Positions 46,366-56,765 of a stretch of DNA of 64,000 bases are shown in pieces. The first letter of the stretch is position 1; every line of letters starts with the position of its first letter. A program made the position numbers and the translations under genes. The stretch lies in assembly GCA_963784995.1 (NCBI GenBank), contig CAWATZ010000003.1:1984001-2048000 (forward strand). Direction: 5' to 3'. Below the pieces are notes generated by a model. The model saw nothing but the letters and a program-made list of their open reading frames with translations, had not been told where the DNA came from and made no database searches. Source of the DNA: CAWATZ01 sp963784995 (GTDB lineage: Bacteria; Planctomycetota; Planctomycetia; Gemmatales; Gemmataceae).

Positions 46366-46399
46366 ACGCTGGTATCGCTCTCTGGACTGGTACTTGTAC

Positions 46400-48055
46400 T
46401 CACTTGCCGGCATGCCGAATCCGAATCAACGTCCCGGTGCCGGCCTGGAACAGCTTGTCCATCACCCAGGCGTCCCGGACAAGGACGTAGAGACTGCCAT
46501 CGGCCGCGAAGCGCAGATCGACCGGCCGGCGAAGGCCAGTCGCGAAGAGTCTGGCCACTGCCGGTTTGGCGGGGTCGATGGTCTTGACCCAGCCGTGATT
46601 GAAGTCACAGAAGAAGTACTGACCGCGATAGTCCTTCGGCCAGCTGAGGCTCGTCGGCGCAAAGGCCCCGCCAGTGATGCAGGCCGTGGGATAGTGGTGG
46701 ATCGGTCCCCGAAAGCGCGGATCGTTGGTCGGTCCATGCTCGACGGTCGGCCAGCCGTAATTGGCGCCGGCAACGCCTTCGTTGATTTCTTCCGCGTTGC
46801 CGCCCACGTCGTTGATGAACAGCCGGCCGGTCCCGGGCTGCACGGCGAACGTGAACGGATTCCGCAAGCCGAGGGCCCAGGTCGCACGATACTTGCCGGT
46901 TGCCTGGGAGAAGAAGGGATTGTCGGCGGGAATGGAGCCATCCCGGTTAATGCGCAGCAGCCGGCCGAGGAGGGAATTCAGCTCCTGCGCCGGCTTGCCG
47001 GCCGTTTGATCGCCAATGGCGACGTAGAGCTTGCCGTCCTTGCCGAAGTGAAGGGCCCCTCCCTGATGGCCCGCCGGCACGGTGCCGCCCAGCTTCCGCT
47101 GATCGTCCCCTTCGAGCAGGATGGTTTCGCTGCCGGGCTGGGCCACGTCCCCCCGGGCGGTGAAGCGACTGACGACGTGGTGCGGATACGGTCGAGCCGC
47201 GACGTAGCAGACGTAGACGTGCGGCTTCTTTGGGAAGTCCGGATCAACCGTCACGCCAATCAGACCGCGTTCCCAGGCCGCCTCGACCGGCAGCGTCACA
47301 AACGGTTCCGCCAGCAATTTCCCGTCCCGGATGACGCGCAGCCTTCCCGGTTGCTCGCAGACGAAGATTCGGCCATCCGGAGCGACTTCGAGCGCCGTCG
47401 CGCCGGCGAACCCGCTGGCCACGACCTCCGCCTTGAACCCCGCCGGCAGGGTGACCAGTCCGCTGCTGCCCTCCCCGGGCGTTGCGGCGCGTCCCGTGCG
47501 CAGCGTCGCCAGGTACGCAATCAGGTCCGTGAACTCCGCCGGCGTCAGGCCATCGGCAAGCCCGGTCGGCATGAGCGACACTTTGCTGACCGTCCGCGAC
47601 TCGATGTCGCCCACCAGGACCGTCACCTGCTTCCCTTCCGCGTCCAGGAGCGTGACGGTTGTGGGCGATTCCGCTTTGACAATGCCGGTGAGGCTGCGGC
47701 CGGCTTTGGTCTGGAGGATCGTCCCATGATACCCCTGGGTGATTTCCGCGGAGGGGTCGAGGATGGATTCGCTCAAATGAGTGCGGTCAAACTTCCCACC
47801 AATCTGGGACAGGTCCGGACCCACGTCGCCGCCCTGGCCGTGGACCTTGTGACAGTTGGCACACTTCGTCTTCGCTGACGCATAGACCGCCTTGCCCCGT
47901 TTGGGGTCGCCTCCGTTGTTCGCCGCCGCTCGCCGCAGCGCGTCCAGATCGACTTGCTTGTTTACGCTCGGTTGCTGCCCAGGCACGTACGTGGGGGGAG
48001 AGGCAAACAGCAGCACCCCGCTCGTGAGAGACGCAAGCAGCAGACCCAGGCGCAT
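46400..48055 (-). CDS. Exported cytochrome c / PQQ-type sugar dehydrogenase
   Basis: 551 residues from the ATG at 48055 with a signal peptide (GLLLASLTSGVLLFASP). First a cytochrome c domain of the planctomycete type with CANCHKVHGQGGDVGPDL (CxxCH) near residue 65, then a six-bladed beta-propeller of the glucose/sorbosone dehydrogenase family: GRIFVCEQPGRLRVI, WERGLIGVTVDPDF, HQGGALHFGKDGKLYVAIGD, GLRNPFTFAVQPGTG, GANYGWP. The fused haem would pass electrons from PQQ-dependent sugar oxidation in the periplasm. The product is intact. Confidence 0.9.
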   Translation of the reverse strand: MRLGLLLASLTSGVLLFASPPTYVPGQQPSVNKQVDLDALRRAAANNGGDPKRGKAVYASAKTKCANCHKVHGQGGDVGPDLSQIGGKFDRTHLSESILDPSAEITQGYHGTILQTKAGRSLTGIVKAESPTTVTLLDAEGKQVTVLVGDIESRTVSKVSLMPTGLADGLTPAEFTDLIAYLATLRTGRAATPGEGSSGLVTLPAGFKAEVVASGFAGATALEVAPDGRIFVCEQPGRLRVIRDGKLLAEPFVTLPVEAAWERGLIGVTVDPDFPKKPHVYVCYVAARPYPHHVVSRFTARGDVAQPGSETILLEGDDQRKLGGTVPAGHQGGALHFGKDGKLYVAIGDQTAGKPAQELNSLLGRLLRINRDGSIPADNPFFSQATGKYRATWALGLRNPFTFAVQPGTGRLFINDVGGNAEEINEGVAGANYGWPTVEHGPTNDPRFRGPIHHYPTACITGGAFAPTSLSWPKDYRGQYFFCDFNHGWVKTIDPAKPAVARLFATGLRRPVDLRFAADGSLYVLVRDAWVMDKLFQAGTGTLIRIRHAGK

Positions 48056-48089
48056 TGTCGTATCCCTCCAGTGTGCCCATCGAAAGTGC

Positions 48090-51000
48090 TCACCAGATCC
48101 GCAGGGTTCGGTCAGCCCCACCGGAGACCAGCCGCATCGTTTCAGGATCGAACGCCAGAGCGGTGACGGCCCCGCTGTGGGCACGGAGCGACAGCAGTTC
48201 CTGGCCGGTGTTCACTTCCCACAACCGGATGGAGCCATCGCCGCCCCCAATTATCAGCGTTTTGCCGTCCGGAGTGAAGAGAAGCGCGGTGATCCGATCC
48301 GCGTTCACCTGCAAGGCGGCCCGTTCCTGGTTGAGGGCCAGGTCCCAGAGGAAGGCTTTCCCCCGCGAATCGACCACGGCCAGGAGCTGGCCGTCGGGGG
48401 CCAGCGCCAGGTTGGCGACCGGCTCCTGGTTCCCAAGCAACCCGGCCGATTCCTTGCCCGTGGTAACGTCAAACGGGCGAACGAGCTGCTTGCTGGCCAC
48501 AAGGAGTCGCGTTCCGTCGTGGTTGAGGGCCAGGGCGGACAGATTGCCGGGCCCCAGTTGGAGCTTGCGGATCAGCTTGTCCTCGGCCGTGTTCCACAGG
48601 AGGACGGCACCACTGGCGTCGCCAAAGGCAAGCACCTGGCCGTTGCCGCTCAGGGTCATGGCCTTGATTGGACCCGTCCCCGCCGGCAGCTGGCCCTTCT
48701 CGGTGCGTCCTTCGGGATCCCAGACCTTGACGCTCCCATCCTCCGAGCCGGTGTAGAAGCGAGACGTGCCCGGAAGGCCGGCCAGGCAGGTGAGCGGGGC
48801 CGGCTGTTCGGCCAGACTCGCCGGCCAATCCTTGTCGGGCCGGTCGCAGACGTGGACGGCCTTTCCAGCGGCAGCGGTCAGCAGCGGCGATTTCCCGGCC
48901 AGGACCACGGCCGACACCGGTGCCGGCAGCCCCTCAACGATCGTGGGTGGCGCGTACTCGAGCGCCGCTCCAGACCTGAACGACGCCATCCCGCCCCGCG
49001 GCGGCCAGGGATTTGCCCACCCCGGAGAAGGCAACGGCCACCTGCTTGTCGGAGACGGGCAGCGACCCGAAACGCTTGCCGGTGACCACCGACCAGAGCG
49101 TGACCACCGCCTCATCCTGGCCGCCAAGGGCAAGGAACTGGCCGTCCGCCGAGAACGACGCCGATTGGGCCAGCCACCGCTCGCCCAGCGCAAGAGGGAC
49201 CGCCTTGCCGGTCGTCAGGTTGTAAAGCCGGGCGTTCCCTTCCGGGCCGCCCAGGGACCGCTCCAGCAGCACCAGCAGATGCTTGCTGTCCGCGGCGTAG
49301 TGCAGGGAACGGCAGCCGGCCAGCTCCCAGGAAAACCGCGGTTTGCGCGTGGCCAGGTCCCAGACAATCACCCCCCTCCCGCCCGCCGAGGTCAGCGTGA
49401 GCCCATCGGGACCGAACTCCAGCAGCCGCACCGAGCCGGTGGGATGGCCAATCAGCGTCAGGGCTTCGGTTGGTTTGGGCAGCGTCCAGACCTTGATCTC
49501 GGGGCCTTTTCCCAGCAGGGGCTTGATCCCGGCCGCCAGAATCCGGGAGTCCCAGGAAAAGGCCAGCGTTTCCGCATCGACGTCCAGGCTCGCTGCTACC
49601 TGAGGAGGATTGCCCTGCCAGAGCTTGATGGTCGCTGGCCGGTCATGCACGCTGGCCAGGAAATCCCCCTGAGCGGAGACAAGGACGTTACGGAGATGAA
49701 AGGGGTGATTCGTGAGGGTCCATTTCCGGTCCGTCCGGCCATCAGTGACTTCCGTTTTCATGCTGCCCTTTGCTTCAAACAAGAAAGGACCATTGGTCGA
49801 TGGAAGCTGGCCGTTGCCCTTGCCGGGGACGCTGAGATTGCGGGAGCCCGCTGCCTCTGGTTCTCCCGTGACCTGATTTGTGGCCCACTGGACGGCCTGG
49901 AACGGGTCAGTGCCGGTTTCTCTTCCGAGGATGGCCAGGCTCCTGCTTCCAGGGTGGTTGAAATACAAGGCCTGCACCGAGAACTTCGCCGAGTCGAGGC
50001 GTCTTGGCTCCGCCTGGCGCATGCGATCGAGCAGGAACCATTCCAGGGCCGGTTTCTCCTGACCGTCGCGAGGAGCAAGGCGGTCAAGCCGGGTCTTGAG
50101 CCCTGGCAGATCATGGTCCTGCAGCTCGATCAGGGCGAGGTTGACGTCGGCTACGTACTGGTAGCGCTGGCGGCGCACTTCGCGGTGCGCCACTTCCGCT
50201 AGCGCTTCCTTGGCCTGCTCAGTCTTCTTTTGGGCTTCTTCTCCGGCCAGTCGGGCTTTGTCTCTTTCGACTTTCGCCTGCTGCGCGGCAGTTGTTGCGT
50301 TCCCGGCAGCTTCCTCCGCCTTTTGCTTCTGCTGTTCCAGTTGCTTTGTTTCTTGATCTGCGGCGAGCGTCTGAGCAGCAAACTTCTCGCGGGCGGTCTC
50401 CAGTCGGCTCAGGGACACAGCCACGAGAAAGTACGCCACGACTGGAACCACCGCCACCGCCAGCAGAGCCAACCCGGCCGTCACGGCGCTCCAGGCCAGG
50501 GCCGGCTCGCGTTGTCGCCACAGCCACAGGCGTTCCAGCCAACCCGGCTGGCGGGCCCGGATGGGCTGATGGCTCCGGAAACGCCGCAGGTCGTTGGCCA
50601 GCTCCTGACAGGAGGCATAGCGCTGGTCGGGCCGCGGGGCCAGCGTCTTGAGACAGATCGTTTCCAGCGCTTTCGGAATCCGGCGGTTGAAACGCCGTGG
50701 CCGCGGCGGCAGTCCGGCCAGCTTGGCAGCGAGATTCTCAAAGGGGAGCCGACCGCAGATCATCTCGAACAGGATGACGCCGAGGCTGTACTGGTCGCTG
50801 GCGGGCAAGGGTTCGCCGATGCGGCCGGTCGCCAGCTCCGGAGCGAGGTAGGCTGGCGTGCCCAGCACTTCGCCGTCATGAGTCAGACCGGCGTCCTGTT
50901 CGATCCGGTAGGCCAGACCGAAATCGAGCAGGTGGGGCTGGCCTGTCCTGTCCAGCAGGACGTTGGCCGGCTTGACGTCGCGATGGACCACGCCTTCGCG

Positions 51001-51408
51001 GTGGGCGTAATCGAGCGCCTCGGCGAGCATCTGGATGACGTGGACCGCCTCGGCAAGCGGCATTCGGCCCTGTTCGAGACGCTCGGCCAGGGTGGGACCT
51101 TCGATGAAGGCGGAGGCGATGTAGTGCAGCCGCTGATCGACGCCGGCGTCGAGGACAGGAACGATGTTGGGATGATGGAGCCCGGCCGCCGACTGGGCCT
51201 CACGGAGGAAGCGCTGCAGCTGCCTGGGATCGTCCCGGGTGCCGGGCTGAGCGACCTTGACGGCGACATCCCGGCCGAGCTGCGGATCACGAGCGCGGTA
51301 GACCTTGCCGAAGCCTCCCTGTCCCAGCGGACTGTGGATCTCAAACCGGCCGATGCGGGTAGGGAGAGAAGCACCGGAACCTGAGGAAGCTGCGTGGGGA
51401 GATTGCAT
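48090..51408 (-). CDS. Ser/Thr protein kinase with C-terminal WD40 propeller (frameshifted)
   Basis: Start MQSPHAASSGSG at 51408. Kinase domain: GQGGFGKVYRA (P-loop), DVAVKVA (Lys), VVHRDVKPANVLLD (catalytic Asp), LLDFGLAYR (DFG), TPAYLAPEL. A single membrane segment (AVVPVVAYFLVAVSL) follows, then a coiled coil (KQLEQQKQKAEEAAGNATTA) and WD40 blades to the C-terminus. The frame breaks at about 48965, between VQVWSGA and LEYAPPTIVEG, and continues to 48090 (VSGGADRTLRIW). A cytoplasmic kinase with a WD40 sensor on the other side of the membrane is the usual reading for these planctomycete receptors. 49 bp after the WD40 array of the next kinase. Confidence 0.9.
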
Positions 51409-51457
51409 GGCCAGGTCCTGTTTCAGGAGGAAGCCCGCGAAACGGGCCGTCACCAAG

Positions 51458-54022
51458 CTAATCGACGGGCAGTAACAACAGCGGGGTGTCAGGCACTCTG
51501 CCCCTGGCGAGGTGTTTGCCATCGGGGTTGAACGCCAGGGAGCTAGCCGGGGCTGTGTGTCCCTTGAGAGTGAAGGGGACGCTGCCCTTGTCCGCATCCC
51601 AGACCTGCACCGTCTTGTCTGCGCTTGCGGAGACGATGCGTTTGCCATCGGGGCTGATTGCCACGGCATAGACCCTGTCTGTGTGGCCCTTGAGGGAGAG
51701 GATCTCAGTGCCCTTGTCCGCATCCCAGACCTGCACCGTCTTGTCTGCGCTTGCGGAGACAATGCGTTTGCCATCGGGGCTGATTGCCACGGCATAGACC
51801 CTGTCTGTGTGGCCCTTGAGGGAGAGGATCTCAGTGCCCTTGTCCGCATCCCAGACCTGCACCGTCTTGTCTGCGCTTGCGGAGACAATGCGTTTGCCAT
51901 CGGGGCTGATCGCCACGGCATAGACCCTGTCTGTGTGGCCCTTGAGGGAGAGGATCTCAGTGCCCTTGTCCGCATCCCAGACCTGCACCGTATTGTCTGC
52001 GCTTGCGGAGACGATGCGTTTGCCATCGGGGCTGATCGCCACGGCATAGACCCCGCCCGTGTGGCCCTTGAGGGAGAGGATCTCAGTGCCCTTGTCCGCA
52101 TCCCAGACCTGCACCGTCTTGTCTGCGCTTGCGGAGACGATGCGTTTGCCATCGGGGCTGATTGCCACGGCATAGACCCCGCCCGTGTGGCCCTTGAGGG
52201 AGAGGATCTCAGTGCCCTTGTCCGCATCCCAGACCTTCACCGTCTTGTCCCAGCTTGCCGGAGACAATGCGTTTGCCATCGGGGCTGATTGCCACGGCAT
52301 GGACCCCGTCTGTGTGGCCCTTGAGGGAGAGGATCTCAGTGCCCTTGTCCGCATCCCAGACCTTCACCGTCTTGTCCCAGCTGCCGGAGACGATGCGTTT
52401 GCCATCGGGGCTGATCGCCACGGCATTGACCCCGTCTGTGTGGCCCTTGAGGGAGAGGATCTCGGTGCCCTTGTCCGCATCCCAGACCTTCACCGTCTTG
52501 TCCCAGCTTGCGGAGACAATGCGTTTGCCATCGGGGCTGAATCGCCACGGCATTGACCCCGTCTGTGTGGCCCCTTGAGGGAGAGGATCTCGCTGCCCGT
52601 GTCGGCATCCCAGACCTTCACCGTCTTGTCCTGATTGCCGCTGACGATGCGTTTGCCATCGGGGCTGAACGCCACAGCATTGACCGCGGCTATGTGCCCC
52701 ATGAGGGAGAGCGTTCGCTGCCCTGTGACGGCATCCCAGACCTTCGCTGTCTTGCCCTGACCGCCGGAGACGATGCGTTTGCCATCGGGGCTAAATGCCA
52801 CGGCATAGACCAAACCTGCATGCCCCTTGAGGGAGAGGAGCTCGCTGCCCGTGTCGGCATCCCAGACCTCCAACGTCCCGTCCTCGACTGGCGCTGACGA
52901 TGCGTTTGCCATCGGGGCTGAACGCCACGGCATTGACCGGACCTGCGTGCTCGTCGAAGGAGAGGATCTTGCGTGCCTGTGTCGGCATCCCAGACCTTCA
53001 CCGTCTTGTCCGAGCTGCGCGCTGACGATGCGTTTGCCATCGGGGCTGATTACAGCGGAAAAGACCGCGGCAGTGTGCCCCTTGAGGGAGAGGATCGCGC
53101 TGCCCGTGACGGCATCCCAGACCTTCGCTGTCTTGTCCTGACTGCCGCTGACAATGCGTTTGCCATCGGGGCTGAATGCCACGGCATAGACCGAGGCAGT
53201 GTGCCCCTTGAGGGTGAGGATTCTCGCTACACTTGACGTCAGTCCAGACCTTCACGTGTCTCGTCCTGATTGCCGCTGACGATGCGTTTGCCATCGGGGC
53301 TGATCGCCACGGCATTGACCCCGTCTGTGTGGCCCTTGAGGGAGAGGATCTCGCTGCCCTTGTCGGCATCCCAGACCTTCACCGTCCTGTCCTGGCTGCC
53401 GCAGACGATGCGTTTGCCATCGGGGCTGATTGCCACGGCATTGACCCCGTCTGTGTGGCCCTTGAGGGAGAGGATCTCAGTGCCCTTGTCGGCATCCCAG
53501 ACCTTCACCGTCTTGTCCTGATTGCCGCAGACGATGCGTTTGCCATCGGGGCTGAACGCCACGGCATTGACCGGACCTGCGTGGCCCTTGAGGGAGAGGA
53601 TCTTGTGGCCTGTGTCCGCATCCCAGACCTTCGCCGTACTTGTCCGAGCTGCCGCTGACGATGCGTTTGCCATCGGGGCTGAACGCCACGGCATTGACCC
53701 CGGCTGTGTGCCCCTTGAGGGAGAGGATCTCAGTGCCCTTGTCGGCATCCCAAACCTTCTCCGTCTTGTCCTCGCTGCGGAGACGATGCGTTTCCCATCG
53801 GGGCTGATACGCCACGGCAAAGACCGAGGCTGTGTGCCCCTTGAGAGTCAGGATCTCGGTGCCCGTGTCTGCATCCCAGACTTTTACTGTTTGGTCCTGA
53901 CTCGTGCTGACGATACGTTTGCCATCGGGGCTGTAGGCCACGGCATAGACCGAGGCTGTGTGCCCCTTGAGGGAGAGGAGCACGCGGCCTCTGTCCGCAT
54001 CCCAGACCTTCACCGTCTTGTC
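51458..54022 (-). pseudogene. WD40 array (about 20 near-identical blades), C-terminal part of the upstream kinase, broken
   Basis: Continues the kinase at 54023-55694 beyond an in-frame TAG. About twenty 126-bp units encode blades of the form LKGHTDRVYAVAISPDGKRI then VSASADKTVQVWD. The five units nearest the 3' end are almost identical. At least eight places break the frame (about 52257, 52547, 52572, 52895, 53015, 53245, 53640, 53810), while each piece between them reads well. Many breaks look like blends of two repeat versions. A final non-repeat end LLLLPVD stops at 51458. If the breaks are assembly errors, kinase plus array is one protein of about 1400 residues; if real, the array is decaying. 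Confidence 0.75.
51590..52225. repeat. Five nearly identical 126-bp WD40 units
   Basis: Units of 126 bp (42 residues) in direct repeat. Differences are at a few fixed places, such as GATTGCC versus GATCGCC and AGACAATG versus AGACGATG. The regular 126-bp step fits WD40 blades and recent expansion by unequal crossing over. Confidence 0.88.
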
Positions 54023-55694
54023 CTAGCTGCCGCTGCTGGCAATGTGTTTGCTATCGGGACTGAATGCCACGGCGTTGACCCCGCCCGTGTGGCCCTTGAA
54101 GACCCGGGCCTGGGCCTCACTGGCCAGGCGATACCATTGTTGCTCGCGCAAGTCACGCTGTCCAGGCAGCGGACGCTGCCGGTCCAGCCATTCCAGGGCC
54201 TGGAAACGATCCCGCGCGTTCCAGTGCGTGCTGGGCGAGGCGGAGGTGGGCCTTGTAGAGTTCGGCCCGGCCCGCATCCTCTTTCGCCACGCCTTGCTGC
54301 AACGCTTCCGTTTGTTGCTTTTCCGCGTCCTTTGCCTTGGCCGTTTCCTGCAGCACTTGCAGCGCGTCCAGCTTTACCTGCGTCTCGTCCTTCCGGGTCT
54401 TGTCCTCGTCTTGCTGTGCCTTCAGCGCCAGTCCTTTGGCTTCTTCCCTGGTCTGGTTGGCTCGTGCGGCCTCTCTTTTCGCTTGCTCCGCCAGGCTGGC
54501 CGCTTCGGCCCGTGACGCGGCCAACCGAGCCGCACTGACGCTGGCCACCACCGCCGTCAGCACCAGGCACACCACGGTCAGCCCCGTCAACGCCACCAGC
54601 GCAGGCCGCCGCCGCCCCCACCGCACCAGACGCTGCCCCAGGCTCAACTGTTTCGCCCGGATCGGCTCGCCTTCCAGCCAGCGGCGCAGGTCGTCGGCCA
54701 GTTCCTGGCAGCCGGCGTAACGCTGCTCCGGCTGTCGTGCCATCGCCTTGAGGCAGATCGTTTCCAGCTCAACGGGGATGTCCGTCCGGATGGTCCGCGG
54801 CGCGGCCGGCTCCTGGTGCAGGATGTTGTGCAGCACAATCGCCGGAGGGCCGTAGAAGGGCGTCTTGCCGGTCAGCAGCTCATACAGCACCACGCCCAGA
54901 CTGTACTGATCGCTGGCCGGCTTCGGCTCGGCCGGCATGCCCTCGGCATGCTCAGGCGGCATGTACGCCGGCGTGCCGACGATGGCCCCGGCCTGGGTCA
55001 GCTTCTCGGCCTCTTCCTGCTGGACCGCCAGACCAAAGTCCACCAGATAGGGCTGGCCCTTCTCGTCCAGCAGGACGTTGTCCGGCTTGACGTCGCGGTG
55101 GACGATGCCCCGGCCGTGCGCGTAGGCCAACGCCTCGGCCAGCTTCCGCACGATCTGGGCCGACTCCTCCCAGCTCAGGTCTTTGGCATCGACCCGCTCG
55201 CCGAGCGTCTTGCCCTTGATCAGCCCGGCGGCCATGTAATGCATCCCGGCGTCGCTGCCCACGTCGTAGACCGGGACAATGTGGGGATGACGCAGCCCCG
55301 CCAGGGCCCGCGCCTCACGCTGGAAGCGCTCGATGATGCGGGGCCTGTCGCGCAGGGAGGAGTGCAGCACCTTGACGGCGACCTCACGGTTCAGCTGCTC
55401 GTCCCAGGCTCGGTAGACCATGCCGAAGGCCCCGCCGCCCAGCCGGCAGCGCACTGCAAAGCGACCGATCTGCTGCGGGAAGTCCACTGCGGGACTCCGA
55501 GGAGGAGCCTGATTGTCCTGAGTCGCCTTGTACTCGGTGGTCTCCACGGCGCTGGCGGGCGGTGCCTCTGGCTGGAGCGGCACTCGAAACTTGGTCTGGC
55601 AGTGCCGGCAGCGAACACTTTTGCCGCGAAATTCATCAGGGAGAGCGGACGCTTTCCGGCATTGGGGATTGGGACACTGCACCTGGGCGCTCAT
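54023..55694 (-). CDS. Ser/Thr protein kinase, N-terminal part of a kinase-WD40 protein (frameshift, early stop)
   Basis: Start MSAQVQCPNPQC at 55694. A zinc-ribbon-like N-terminus (CPNPQC then CRHC, about 25 residues apart) precedes the kinase domain: GGGAFGMVYRA, EVAVKVLH, IVHRDVKPDNVLLD, LVDFGLAV, TPAYMPPEHA. A membrane segment (LVALTGLTVVCLVLTAVVASV) and a long coiled coil (EQAKREAARANQTREEAKG) follow. The frame breaks at about 54210 into FQALEWLDRQRPLPGQ and the first WD40 blade, which ends at TAG (54023-54025), exactly where the other blades have the Trp codon TGG of SGSWDKTVKVWD. Confidence 0.88.
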
Positions 55695-55826
55695 GGGCTG
55701 CTCCTGGCGTTGAATGGACGGAATGGCTTCCTGATTGCGGGATCGTACCATTCCCCCGGGCGCTTGTCAACGAAGTGAGAAAGCGACAAGTCTCGTGCGT
55801 GAATGTCAGGGCCAAACCGCTCCCGC

Positions 55827-56756
55827 TCACGAAGGCGGCGTCAAGAACACCCGGACCGCCTCGGCCAGCTGCTCGGGGTGAGAGTAGCTGGGAACGTGTC
55901 CGCACCCTTCCAGGGTGGCCCGGCCGACGTTGGGCAACCCTTCCAGGAGCATCTGCTGATGCAGCGGCCCGGTCACCCGGTCGCGATTGCCCCACAGCAG
56001 CAGGATCGGCTGACGCACCTCCGGCAACAGGGGCCGGAGATCGACCTGGTTCAGAATCCGGGCCTGGTAGGCGGCGGTGGAAACGGGCATCCGCCCGGCA
56101 CACTCCAGGTAGTAGCGCCAGGCCGAATCGGGCCGGTTGGTGAAGGCGTGCTTGTTGACCGCCTCGGCCACACGCGCCCACAAGGGCACGTGTTTCATCC
56201 GACCAGGCAAGAAGCGAGCGCCCCACGCCAGGATGGATTCGATCCGGCGCAGGGGGCGATAGGCCAGACCGCCCTGAAGGATGGCCCGTGGAATCCGTTC
56301 GGACCCCTGCCGCATGGCGGCGAGTGCGATGATCGAGCCGTAGGACGAGGCCAGGACGTAGGTACGCTCCAGACCCAGATGATCGAGCAGCGTCCAGAAG
56401 TCTTGCACCAGATGCTCGTGACGGTAGCGGCTGAAGCGGGAGCCGTCGCCCTTCAGACCGGGCTGGTCGTAGGCGATGCAGCGAAAATGGCTCGACAGCC
56501 GGGAAATCGGCTGGAGAAAGGAGCGGGAGCTATCGCAAAAGCCGTGGACGAACACCAACGGCGGCCCTTCGCCCCAGACGTAGTAGGGCATGCGGTAGCG
56601 GCCGGTGTCGCAGGTCCCCGGGCGGGCCTCGCGGCCAAAGCGCTCCAGGGCTTCCTCCAGGAGAATCGGCGGCAGGGGCTGGGGCGGATTGAGGACGCAC
56701 GTTTCGGGACAGGCCAGGGCACAGGGTTCGTGACAGGGAAGGTGGTGTTCGTGCAT
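55827..56756 (-). CDS. Alpha/beta hydrolase with Cys/His-rich N-terminus
   Basis: 309 residues. The first 22 residues (MHEHHLPCHEPCALACPETC) are rich in Cys and His and could bind metal. The hydrolase core has GPPLVFVHGFCDSS (oxyanion), the nucleophile region YVLASSYGSIIAL with Ser in SxSxG, ILLLWGNRDRV (acid) and GCGHVPSYSHPEQ (His). Similar to haloperoxidase/epoxide-hydrolase-like enzymes. It starts 9 bp after the MEMO gene and is probably cotranscribed. Substrate unknown. Confidence 0.85.
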   Translation of the reverse strand: MHEHHLPCHEPCALACPETCVLNPPQPLPPILLEEALERFGREARPGTCDTGRYRMPYYVWGEGPPLVFVHGFCDSSRSFLQPISRLSSHFRCIAYDQPGLKGDGSRFSRYRHEHLVQDFWTLLDHLGLERTYVLASSYGSIIALAAMRQGSERIPRAILQGGLAYRPLRRIESILAWGARFLPGRMKHVPLWARVAEAVNKHAFTNRPDSAWRYYLECAGRMPVSTAAYQARILNQVDLRPLLPEVRQPILLLWGNRDRVTGPLHQQMLLEGLPNVGRATLEGCGHVPSYSHPEQLAEAVRVFLTPPS

Positions 56757-56765
56757 CTCACAATC

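Noticed and set aside
51590..52225. Regular direct repeats resembling a CRISPR array
   Set aside because: The period is 126 bp, the whole unit is repeated with no variable spacers, and it translates to WD40 blades.
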